Assembly: GCA_938091995.1 (NCBI GenBank)
Contig: CALKNZ010000024.1
Span: forward strand, 16,395 to 80,394
DNA from: an uncultured Luminiphilus sp.
Lineage (GTDB): Bacteria > Pseudomonadota > Gammaproteobacteria > Pseudomonadales > Halieaceae
Length of the DNA stretch: 64,000 bases
Reading direction: 5' to 3'
Under the pieces are notes generated by a model. The model saw only the letters and a list, made by a program, of their open reading frames with translations. It made no database searches and had not been told where the DNA came from. This document shows, one piece after another, positions 17,910-25,980 of the stretch (its first letter is position 1; every line of letters begins with the position of its first letter). A program made the translations under genes and the position numbers.

Positions 17910-18491
17910 ATGGACCATCAAAGCCCTCTAAAAAGCCCATCCCCACAAGCCTGGACTGACTGCGTACTCAACAATTTTGATGCCTTTCTTCTCGATCACG
18001 CTGCCGCCGAGAAAAAGGCATCGGGCATGGCGCTATCGATGGTGTCCCACTACCCAGACAAACCCAAGTTAGTGCTCGCAATGGCGGAACTTGCTGTTGA
18101 AGAAATGGTTCATTTCCGCGAGGTCATTAAAATCATTCAGTCACGTGGGCTGGCATTGGGTGCTGATGTTAAGGACCCCTATGTCAACAGTATTAGGAGC
18201 TTATTACGTCAAGGCTCCGAACTTTATCTTTTAGATCGATTACTGACCGCCGGCGCTATTGAGGCTCGAGGCGCCGAGCGTTTTGGGTTGATTGCTGCGG
18301 CACTACCCGAAGGTGAGTTAAAAACCTTTTACCGGTCGATTACACGATCTGAAGACCGACACTTCGAGCTGTTTTTAGATCTTGCCTCCGAATATTTTTC
18401 AGCCGACACGATCAGCACGCGTTGGCAGGAAATACTCACTTTTGAGAGTCAGGTGGTTGCCGAGTTACCTATTCGTGCCGCACTCCATTGA
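17910..18491 (+). CDS. miaE: tRNA-(ms2io6A)-hydroxylase MiaE
   Basis: A 193-residue non-haem diiron monooxygenase. The ferritin-like four-helix ligands are visible in AELAVEEMVHFREV (Glu, His), AIEARGAERF (Glu) and RSEDRHFELF (Glu, His). MiaE hydroxylates the 2-methylthio-N6-isopentenyl adenosine at position 37 of tRNAs that read UNN codons, using O2. The length is usual for the family. There is no clear ribosome binding site before ATG 17910. Its stop codon overlaps the TTG of the next gene (TTGA, 18488-18491), implying coupled translation. Confidence 0.95.
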   Translation: MDHQSPLKSPSPQAWTDCVLNNFDAFLLDHAAAEKKASGMALSMVSHYPDKPKLVLAMAELAVEEMVHFREVIKIIQSRGLALGADVKDPYVNSIRSLLRQGSELYLLDRLLTAGAIEARGAERFGLIAAALPEGELKTFYRSITRSEDRHFELFLDLASEYFSADTISTRWQEILTFESQVVAELPIRAALH

Positions 18492-19771
18492 GACCAGACG
18501 CTGACACCGTCATCGATAAATACCTATCGCGCTATGCTCTACTACCCGCGCTTCCCAAACTAACAAGTCACTGGCAGCACGTGATGGTGATTCCTTGCTT
18601 TAGGGAAGATCCCGAGTTCCTGACAAGAATTACTGACCCCCCCCCTGGGCAAACCTTGCTTGTGATCGGTGTTCTAAACCGTCCCGAGACCGATTTAGAT
18701 CCCAATGCCAATAGCGCACTGTTGAGCCACCTAGAACATCTGGGGGAGCGTTCACCACTTTCAGGGACCTTATTGTGCCCTTTGTCACCCGCCACCACAC
18801 TACTCATGATAGACCTCGAGCACCTCGAGGGATTGACCCCAAAAAATGAGGGTGTAGGTAGAGCAAGGCGGGTCGGGTGCGATCTCGCACTTTGGCTCAT
18901 GCAGCAGGGTCACATTGAGTCTAAATGGATTTATTCTTGCGATGCCGATGCCGAATGGCCTTCACATTATCTCAGTCAATCTTGGCCCACTGATGCAGCA
19001 GCCATATCCCTTCCGTTCCAGCATGTACTGGATACCGGAACGTCCTTAGGCAAGGCCACGTTGATCTACGAGCTATGGCTACATCACTACATTTTAGGTC
19101 TCGAATTTTCAGCATCGCCCTATGCTTTTCACACGCTGGGCAGCAGCTGCGGCTTTAACGCCCGCTGCTACGCAGCCGTTCGCGGTATGCCGCTGCGTGC
19201 CGGTGCTGAAGATTTTTACCTGCTTAACAAACTGGCCAAAGTGGGCGAGATCTGTCGACCGGCAGGACCGCCTGTGCTTATACAAGCTCGCGCCTCAGAC
19301 CGTGTGCCCTTTGGAACAGGACCGGCTGTCTCACGTTTGATGGCAACAGAACAGCCAGAGACAACCCCCTTTTTTTACCATTGCGACTGCTTTTTGGCCC
19401 TTAAAGCGACACTTGAATGTTTTTCGCAGTGGTTAGATCGCCCGAACCCCAACATAACTCAAGACCTGTCCCAGCGTTTGCCCAAGGCGCTCGCTTTGAC
19501 AGCAACTACACTCCTAATGAACTTAGGACTCCTGAAGGCCCTTTCCCATACGCAAAAAAGCAGCCGTGACAGTGCCCAACGGGCACGACAACTTCACACC
19601 TGGTTTGACGGATTTAAGACACTCAAATTTTTGAATGGTTTACGCGAGCACACCGGCGGCCATGCAACCTATCGGCAAATACAAGGTGATGATACGACGC
19701 CTCTCAATGCAGAGGCTTTACTGACGTCGCGCAATACCATCATTAGTCAGTGGGGCTGGCGAGCTGATTAA
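18488..19771 (+). CDS. Glycosyltransferase-like (GT2/GT-A type) protein
   Basis: A 427-residue protein with signs of a GT-A fold: an N-terminal VMVIPCFREDPEFL strand and, near residue 157, YSCDADAEWP, an acidic DxD-type metal/nucleotide-sugar site. Further on, AGAEDFYLLNKLAK resembles the GT2 ED catalytic segment. The acceptor is unknown, and the middle and C-terminal parts are divergent. The start must be TTG 18488, overlapping the miaE stop, as the next in-frame ATG comes only after the first strand has begun. Close coupling to miaE is odd, since MiaE acts on tRNA. A role in glycosylation of a tRNA base or of a surface polymer cannot be told from sequence. Confidence 0.7.
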   Translation: MRPDADTVIDKYLSRYALLPALPKLTSHWQHVMVIPCFREDPEFLTRITDPPPGQTLLVIGVLNRPETDLDPNANSALLSHLEHLGERSPLSGTLLCPLSPATTLLMIDLEHLEGLTPKNEGVGRARRVGCDLALWLMQQGHIESKWIYSCDADAEWPSHYLSQSWPTDAAAISLPFQHVLDTGTSLGKATLIYELWLHHYILGLEFSASPYAFHTLGSSCGFNARCYAAVRGMPLRAGAEDFYLLNKLAKVGEICRPAGPPVLIQARASDRVPFGTGPAVSRLMATEQPETTPFFYHCDCFLALKATLECFSQWLDRPNPNITQDLSQRLPKALALTATTLLMNLGLLKALSHTQKSSRDSAQRARQLHTWFDGFKTLKFLNGLREHTGGHATYRQIQGDDTTPLNAEALLTSRNTIISQWGWRAD

Positions 19772-19855
19772 AGCAAGGCATTATTGTCGTACCGGGGGTG
19801 CCAAAACGACCCCAGATTCCACTACACTACTACGACTTTTAGACGAGATAGCACT

Positions 19856-20758
19856 ATGATCGACCGCGTAATCGCTGTGATGCAAGACGACCTGGTGATG
19901 CTGGCCCTCCCGGCTTTTTTTGCCGCCCTGGGCATTGAATTGTTATGGGCAAAAAAACAGTTCAGACCCGTCTACGAAAGCCAAGACTTTTGGGCCTCCA
20001 TGCGCATCATGGTCTTAACTGTTTTTGTCGATCTCCTGCCCAAGCTTGGCGGTATCTTGCTCATGTTTGTTTGCTACGACCTGTCTCCGTTAAAAGACAT
20101 CGTCGGTAGAACGCTGCCTTGGTGGATCTTGCTGTTTTTCCTAGACGACCTCACTTACTACTTATTTCATCGCGGTAATCATGAAGTACGATGGATGTGG
20201 GCGGGACACTCATCGCACCATAACTCTCAATATTACAACTTGGGAACGGCATTACGCCAAGGTGTGGGGGAGCGAGTTTCAAAATATGTGTTCTGGTGTC
20301 CGCTCGCTTTACTTGGCTTCGACCCAGTTATGATCGTCACCATGTTAAGCATCAGTTTGATTTACCAATATTGGTTGCATACAGAAGCCATTGATCGAAT
20401 GCCTGCCTGGTATGAGTTTATTTTTAACACCCCCTCTCACCATCGAGTGCATCATGGCTCCAATACCCGCTACCTTGACCGTAACCACGGGGCCACACTT
20501 ATCATATGGGATAGGCTCATGGGTACCTTCAGCGAAGAGCTCGACTCGGAACCTGTGCGCTACGGGCTTACCAACAATATAAGCTCACAGCGCGTTCTCG
20601 ATGTGGCCTTTGGGGAATACGGCAATATGTCACGAGACGTGAAGCGTGCCGAGCGCTGGCAAGACAAACTCGCCTATTTATTCAAAGCCCCGGGGTGGAG
20701 CCACGACGGTCCCGATAAACGCTCTAACACGCTGCGTCGTGAGGCGGGGTTGAGCTAG
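19856..20758 (+). CDS. Sterol desaturase/fatty acid hydroxylase superfamily membrane protein
   Basis: A 300-residue membrane protein with several hydrophobic segments and the histidine clusters of the family: FHRGNH (HX3H), HSSHH (HX2HH) and HRVHH (HX2HH) plus later His. These bind a diiron centre that hydroxylates or desaturates a lipid using O2. The substrate may be a sterol, fatty acid, carotenoid or alkyl-glycerol lipid; I cannot choose. The ATG at 19856 is preferred over a TTG at 19784, because the extra residues have no similarity to the family start and the hydrophobic region begins after 19856. It stands about 85 bases after the glycosyltransferase-like gene on the same strand. Confidence 0.9.
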   Translation: MIDRVIAVMQDDLVMLALPAFFAALGIELLWAKKQFRPVYESQDFWASMRIMVLTVFVDLLPKLGGILLMFVCYDLSPLKDIVGRTLPWWILLFFLDDLTYYLFHRGNHEVRWMWAGHSSHHNSQYYNLGTALRQGVGERVSKYVFWCPLALLGFDPVMIVTMLSISLIYQYWLHTEAIDRMPAWYEFIFNTPSHHRVHHGSNTRYLDRNHGATLIIWDRLMGTFSEELDSEPVRYGLTNNISSQRVLDVAFGEYGNMSRDVKRAERWQDKLAYLFKAPGWSHDGPDKRSNTLRREAGLS

Positions 20759-20965
20759 GCGGCAGAGGGCCTCTAAAACCTCGCAGGCGTAGGTCCGAGT
20801 TATGCCAGGGGACGTTTTGCGCAGTTCATGGAATGCTATCAGGCAATCATAAAAAGACTAACGCCTGCGTGTTACAACCGATACTTGAATGTCGAGACCT
20901 TACAATTCGACTTCAATACAGCTGCGTGCCAGAATTTACGTTCACCCTATGAAGACGTCAAAGCC

Positions 20966-21508
20966 ATGAGTCAGTTTAAATATCAGGCCGGTCAGTGGTT
21001 CTTCGTACTGCTGGCAAGTTTCACCCTTCCTGTGACGGCAGCGAACGATGCCGCCCTCCAAATCTCGGTAGCGGGCGGGGCATTTAATGCAAAGTTTAAA
21101 TTCTTTAACGCAGCTGATGGCTGTCCCAACTACAACGACATTCCCGGTGCGAAAAATTTTCTGGGCGGCGTACGCGCGTCTGATAAGGGCAGCAGTAAAC
21201 GCTTACCCCTGGATACACCCATCCATGTGTTTTTATTTAAACCCAGAGATACTCCGGGCATTTCTGCAGGCGGAGGCGCGACAGAAATAAGACGACGGGC
21301 ACTACAGCTAACCTTAAGCGGGGATGCCTCTCTGAGATACACTGAATTTAACGATCACGTCCCCAGCTGGGAAGCTACTGACAACGTTAGCGTAGAACCG
21401 GCAGAAGCCTGCTTACCCACTAACCCTACTGAACCCCAGCCAATAGAAATACCAACAGCAGAATCCGCTGCAGAGACCGAACCTGCAGAACCCAAAGATC
21501 ATAAATAG
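20966..21508 (+). CDS. Secreted protein of unknown function, acidic Pro-rich tail
   Basis: A 180-residue protein starting MSQFKYQAGQWFFVLL, with a signal peptide ending near VTAAND. The mature part has a beta-rich look (ALQISVAGGAFNAKFKF) and two cysteines (DGCPNY and EACLP) that could form a disulfide. The last 30 residues are Pro/Glu/Thr-rich and probably unstructured. The frame is open further upstream to 20828, but the signal peptide fixes the start at 20966. I do not recognise the family. The next gene, an exported amidohydrolase, follows after 55 bases on the same strand. Confidence 0.65.
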   Translation: MSQFKYQAGQWFFVLLASFTLPVTAANDAALQISVAGGAFNAKFKFFNAADGCPNYNDIPGAKNFLGGVRASDKGSSKRLPLDTPIHVFLFKPRDTPGISAGGGATEIRRRALQLTLSGDASLRYTEFNDHVPSWEATDNVSVEPAEACLPTNPTEPQPIEIPTAESAAETEPAEPKDHK

Positions 21509-21563
21509 GCACCACCCTAACTAGGCAACGTCGTCGCAGAGCTTGCCGCCAGAAAGGATCAAT

Positions 21564-23231
21564 ATGAGTCAGCATTATTTTATTTGCACAGCGATCACCC
21601 TGACGGCCTTGTTGTTGCCCTCGCTCACGAGTGCCAGCACTAGCACGGATCCATTGTTTGCGAGCATCCAAGATGACATACCACTTCGAGCAGAAGGCCA
21701 AGGACAATATGATCAGCTCATCATTCGAGGCGCTTATTTAATCGACGGGACAGGCGCGCCAGCGACCGGACCGGTGGATGTCGTTGTTGAAAAAAACCGG
21801 ATCACTCAGGTCACAACAGTCGGCACTCCCGGCATTGCCATCGACCCTGAAGGCCGACCCATATTGCTCGACGGGGCCGACTTGAAGACTCGGGAAATCG
21901 ACGCTCACGGTAAATACTTGTTGCCAGGCTTCGTTGACTCCCACACTCATATTCACGCACCGGATAAACGTCAAAAGGTCTCTGCTGACTACATCTTTAA
22001 GCTTTGGTTGGGCCATGGCGTCACCAGCACGAGAGAGGTATTTGGTTCCGACGGTGAAAGCCGGCTTTTAGCCTTGAAGGCGCTTAGCGAGAAAAATGCC
22101 ATCACCGCGCCTCGCATTACCGCTTTCCCCTACTTCGCCATGCCTGCGGATGGCGATGAAAAATTACCGGCCATCACCTCTGCCGAGGATGCCAGAAAAA
22201 GGGTCCGCTACTTAAAGCGCATCGGCGCCGACGGGATTAAGTTTATGGGGGCTCCAGAAGATATTTTGTGGGCCGCTTTAGACGAGGCTGAACAACAGGG
22301 CCTGGGCACAACCATGCATCACGCTCAATTAAACGTAGCCCATGCGAATGTACTGGATACCTCAAGCCACGGTCTGGATTGCATGGAACACTGGTACGGA
22401 CTGCCTGAGGCACTGTTTACGGACAAAGTTATACAAGACTACCCCTCTGATTACATTTACAGCAACGAGCAACAGCGCTTTGCCCAAGCAGGACGTCTAT
22501 GGAAGCAGGCCGCAGGGCCGGGAACTGAACGCTGGAATGAAGTTATGGATACGTTGCTCGAGCGTGATTTTTGTTTAAGTCCCACGTTCACCATCTATTT
22601 AGCTAGCCGGGATCTTATGCGCGCCTACACCGCCGAGTGGCACTACGAATATACCGCCCCAGCGCTATGGGATTTCTACCGGGCCAGTCGCGAAAAACAC
22701 GGCTCCTTCTTTTTTAATTGGACAACTCAGGATGAGATCGAGTGGAAACACAACTATCAGCTCTGGATGCAATTCGTTAACGAGTACAAGAATCGTGGAG
22801 GCAAAGTCGTCGTGGGCAGCGACACCGGCTATATTTATAGCCTTTATGGCTTTGGCTACATTCAAGAGCTAGAACTTCTGCAAGAAGCTGGTTTCCATCC
22901 GCTTGAGGTGATCCGCGCAGCGACTAAAATAGGCGCTCAAGTTTTAGGACAAGAGAGCGAACTCGGTACCGTGCAGGTTGGAAAAAAAGCAGACCTCATT
23001 ATTGTGGATGAAAACCCGCTGCATAACCTTAAGTCTCTTTATGGTACTGGCGTGCCTAAATTAAACGAGAAAAACCAGCGAGTTGAACGTGTTGGTGGCG
23101 TTCGATGGACCATCAAGGACGGCATTGTCTACGATGCTCGTGCGCTCCTAGCCGACGTACGAGCTATGGTAAAAGCACAGAAAATAGCGGCGGGACTTGA
23201 TCCAAAAATTCCAATGCCTGTGGAGCAGTAG
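21564..23231 (+). CDS. Secreted imidazolonepropionase-like amidohydrolase
   Basis: A 555-residue metal-dependent amidohydrolase with a signal peptide (ITLTALLLPSLTSAS). The metal motifs are intact: the HxH of PGFVDSHTHIH, HHAQLN, the His in LDCMEHW and the late Asp of VVGSDTGYIYS. The C-terminal GTVQVGKKADLIIVDENPL is the returning beta-sandwich. Relatives include prolidase-like and imidazolonepropionase-like enzymes acting on peptide or cyclic amide bonds; the substrate is open. The start at 21564 has AAAGGA 6 bases upstream. It contrasts with the D-aminoacylase-like gene 4 kb upstream, where the HxH is missing. Confidence 0.9.
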   Translation: MSQHYFICTAITLTALLLPSLTSASTSTDPLFASIQDDIPLRAEGQGQYDQLIIRGAYLIDGTGAPATGPVDVVVEKNRITQVTTVGTPGIAIDPEGRPILLDGADLKTREIDAHGKYLLPGFVDSHTHIHAPDKRQKVSADYIFKLWLGHGVTSTREVFGSDGESRLLALKALSEKNAITAPRITAFPYFAMPADGDEKLPAITSAEDARKRVRYLKRIGADGIKFMGAPEDILWAALDEAEQQGLGTTMHHAQLNVAHANVLDTSSHGLDCMEHWYGLPEALFTDKVIQDYPSDYIYSNEQQRFAQAGRLWKQAAGPGTERWNEVMDTLLERDFCLSPTFTIYLASRDLMRAYTAEWHYEYTAPALWDFYRASREKHGSFFFNWTTQDEIEWKHNYQLWMQFVNEYKNRGGKVVVGSDTGYIYSLYGFGYIQELELLQEAGFHPLEVIRAATKIGAQVLGQESELGTVQVGKKADLIIVDENPLHNLKSLYGTGVPKLNEKNQRVERVGGVRWTIKDGIVYDARALLADVRAMVKAQKIAAGLDPKIPMPVEQ

Positions 23232-23574
23232 AAGCATTACCACCATCCAAAAGACACACTGCAAGGATAGATAGGACTGCAAAGGTCTAATGCTTGCACT
23301 GTCTCAATGGGCCCTATGGTCAGGAGCAATCAAGATCGGGCTCAAGGCAGTACCTAGGAGATTGGATCGAAAAGAATTGCGGGTGACCGATGCCAGCTCG
23401 GCCCCAAGCCCAGTCCCGTGTGGTTAGCAGCGAGCGTGGTCGAGCTCCTGATTAACTCACTAAGCGTCACTAGGCAGGCCACCCAACACCCTTGAACCTG
23501 ATGGCTAAAAGCGGCACTTGAACGTGCTGCGCGGTCTGAGCACCCCAACTTGTAAACTTACGCCAAGCGCAGAA
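23232..23574. other. Gap between convergent genes, nothing recognised
   Basis: About 340 bases between the ends of the amidohydrolase gene and fabY. A 45-codon ATG frame at 23290-23427 has no motif or ribosome binding site and I do not accept it. No clear terminator, repeat or RNA gene is visible. Confidence 0.5.
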
Positions 23575-25503
23575 TCAGTCCGTCATATCCTGATAGTGAT
23601 TATCTGTGGGCAACGAGATGCTATTAGCAAAGCCCTTTATCGAGATACACGTTTCACTAATCTCAATATTAGCTTCATCGATCATATCCTCCCCAAACCG
23701 GTAAATGGGAGCGTACTCGCCCTTATCGGCAGCGCTCAAATAATTTTCCGATGCCTGCACACTCGCCGCCCGCCTTCTAAAATAGGCCTTCATGGCCGAC
23801 TCGCCATAGCGCTTACTCAGCATCGCTTCAGTGCGCCCCGGAGACAACACGACCGCTGAGGCGTTGTTGCCGCCGAAGCCCTTCGAATTCAGGATCGCTA
23901 CTTCAAGTTTTTCGGGGGTGGTTGTTTGATGATCGGGACCCATTTTTAAACGATCCTGATGAACATCATCGGCAACGGCATCGATTGTAGGAATACCGGG
24001 CAATATGCCATATTTAAAGCTGCCCAATGCCGTCGCGAGTTGATCAGCACTTGCTGGGGCAATGGTGTGCCCCAAATAAGCCTTTACCGCAACAACCGGC
24101 CACTCCTTGATATCGAAGGCCTCTGCAACCTGATCAAAAATCTGCGACTCTGAGACGCGGTTTTGAGGGGTACTTGAGCCATGGGCCAGAACAAAACTCC
24201 TGTCACGGACAGCCGCTTTACCGACAATCGCGGACGCAGCTGCAACCGCTTTTGCCATACTAATATGATTACCCGGACCCGGGGCGCTGATGGATTTTTT
24301 AGTGCCATCAGCATCGACAAAAACATCTGTCACTGCGCCCAAGCAAGGTGCTCCCAACTCCATGGCCAAGGCATCATCCATCAGAATAAAATATTGGCAG
24401 GACTCGCCAATCGTGAAGCCGCAGTTTTCCCCAAAGGGTCGACTCGCGCGACGATGATCGACCTCGTCAGTGCCATACAACTTTTTCATATTGGCATCGG
24501 TTGCAAGGGCTCCCATGGTTCCAAAACCATCCATGAGTTCCGGACCAATCGGTGCTTCGCTGTTACCCACCATCGCCACTCTGATTTTGCCGGCTTTTAG
24601 ATCGGACACCGCATGGCGCAGATTCGATAAAAACGTCGCACAGGCAGCAACCGAGCTGCTGGCTATACCCACGTTCGCCAGAACATAGGCATTAATAAAA
24701 TCGGTCGGCATGGAGTTAACGCCCATCACTAGCGCCTTGGTGGTGACACGCTCTCCTTTCATGCGAGCCTGATGCATGCCCCCATAAGCTTCCTTGTCCA
24801 TCTGGCCAAAGCCGCTACTGGAGTAAACTCCCACTTCATCGGGCTCTATGTGTTCAAGAACTGTATTCCAGTCGATACCCAAGGCACGCAAAGCATCGGT
24901 GGCTCCAAATAGCGCCATTTGCAGACCACGGGGTTGGAACCGTGAATTGTAGAGATCCGCTATTTCAAATCCGCTGGGCAACTGCCCCGCCGCTTTAACA
25001 GGAAAGTCCCGAAAATTGTCGAGTTTGACATCAAGATGACCTGTAACCGTGACCTGTACCTCGGCGTCATTAATAGGCTCCAGGGTCCAACTTTCGGGGA
25101 GCTTTGTAGGCAGCTGATCTGTAGACAGCACAAACTTTAGCGACTCATCAACCTGTTCGGATGCAGCGTGCAGCGACGCAGGAGACTGCCAATGTAAAGC
25201 ATCAACATCAAAAACAGAGGTTTCGACCCGTCGCACCAGCGTACCGTCAAGCACGGGTTCACGATAACGCTGAGCAACTTCGGTGGCAGTAAGAGGTTCA
25301 CCCGACCCATCGTCATCGGCTGCCAAGAAGTGCGTTTCGCCTGACGGTTTAACCAACTTCATCATCACGGCCAGAGCCACCAGCGTTTGCTGCTGTTCGG
25401 CTTCTGGAAGGAGCTCTATCACCATACGGCGGAAACTCTGAAAGCCCGAGGTACGACCCGCGGCATTTACCCCGCCCATGCTCACAATCACTGGCAAGCG
25501 CAT
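23575..25503 (-). CDS. fabY: Beta-ketoacyl-ACP synthase FabY
   Basis: A 642-residue ketoacyl synthase, longer than FabB/FabF (about 410) by an N-terminal domain. The start MRLPVIVSMGGVNAAGRTSGFQSFRR region and the length match FabY of Pseudomonas aeruginosa, which starts fatty acid synthesis by condensing acetyl-CoA with malonyl-ACP. The catalytic residues are in place: Cys in SSVAACATFL, His in LAHGSSTPQNR and His in KAYLGHTIAP, giving the Cys-His-His triad. GGGAG lies 9 bases upstream of the ATG. The gene stands alone. From known biology it can replace FabH, but whether fabH is present elsewhere cannot be seen. Confidence 0.92.
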   Translation of the reverse strand: MRLPVIVSMGGVNAAGRTSGFQSFRRMVIELLPEAEQQQTLVALAVMMKLVKPSGETHFLAADDDGSGEPLTATEVAQRYREPVLDGTLVRRVETSVFDVDALHWQSPASLHAASEQVDESLKFVLSTDQLPTKLPESWTLEPINDAEVQVTVTGHLDVKLDNFRDFPVKAAGQLPSGFEIADLYNSRFQPRGLQMALFGATDALRALGIDWNTVLEHIEPDEVGVYSSSGFGQMDKEAYGGMHQARMKGERVTTKALVMGVNSMPTDFINAYVLANVGIASSSVAACATFLSNLRHAVSDLKAGKIRVAMVGNSEAPIGPELMDGFGTMGALATDANMKKLYGTDEVDHRRASRPFGENCGFTIGESCQYFILMDDALAMELGAPCLGAVTDVFVDADGTKKSISAPGPGNHISMAKAVAAASAIVGKAAVRDRSFVLAHGSSTPQNRVSESQIFDQVAEAFDIKEWPVVAVKAYLGHTIAPASADQLATALGSFKYGILPGIPTIDAVADDVHQDRLKMGPDHQTTTPEKLEVAILNSKGFGGNNASAVVLSPGRTEAMLSKRYGESAMKAYFRRRAASVQASENYLSAADKGEYAPIYRFGEDMIDEANIEISETCISIKGFANSISLPTDNHYQDMTD

Positions 25504-25980
25504 TCGTGAATCTCCCGTTAATTAGATAGCTCTGCTCCGCTCGAGTTTATCGCTGTTCTTTGCGCACATGCCAATTTAGATGCACTGACAGCGGGTTTGA
25601 CTTTATCGACAAAATTTATGCCAGTACTGAGACAAACCGACAACACGTTCTGGGCACTGACTGTCGTCCCTCGATTGATAAGGACTCTCGCGAAGTATTT
25701 TGCGAGAAACTTTTCTGTCTCCACAGATAAACCACAAATAGCAAAGCTAAAAGGTCACCGCCCTCGAACAAGCCTCCGTCGCAAAATCTGGCACAGCGGT
25801 AAAAAATGACGGGAACGAAGTCATTCTTAAGGTAAAAGCTCGATTTTTATTGAGCAGCACGACCAACCAGCTCACTCTTCTCTTAAAACCTATAGGAATA
25901 TAAAAATGTTTTAATATTCTTTTTAACATTTTTCGAGGTTAGGTACAGTCGCCCCACTCACCTTGCAACTGTTGCGCGCC
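25504..25980. promoter_or_regulatory. Divergent control region of fabY and cysI
   Basis: About 475 bases between divergent genes. On the fabY side an inverted repeat TCTCGC/GCGAGA (25686-25707) is present. The 100 bases before cysI are strongly AT-rich and carry nested inverted repeats (separate entry). Short frames on both strands have no recognisable motif. Confidence 0.55.
25896..25933. promoter_or_regulatory. Nested inverted repeats upstream of cysI
   Basis: GAATAT (25896-25901) pairs with ATATTC (25914-25919), and AAAAATGTT (25902-25910) pairs with AACATTTTT (25925-25933). They lie 48-85 bases before the cysI start in AT-rich sequence. A site for a LysR-type regulator such as CysB is a possible reading, based on position only. 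Confidence 0.45.

Noticed and set aside
23290..23427. 45-codon ATG frame between the amidohydrolase and fabY
   Set aside because: No ribosome binding site and no recognisable sequence.
25518..25809. Overlapping frames of about 70 codons on both strands before cysI
   Set aside because: Both read through promoter sequence and have low-information composition; neither has a motif.
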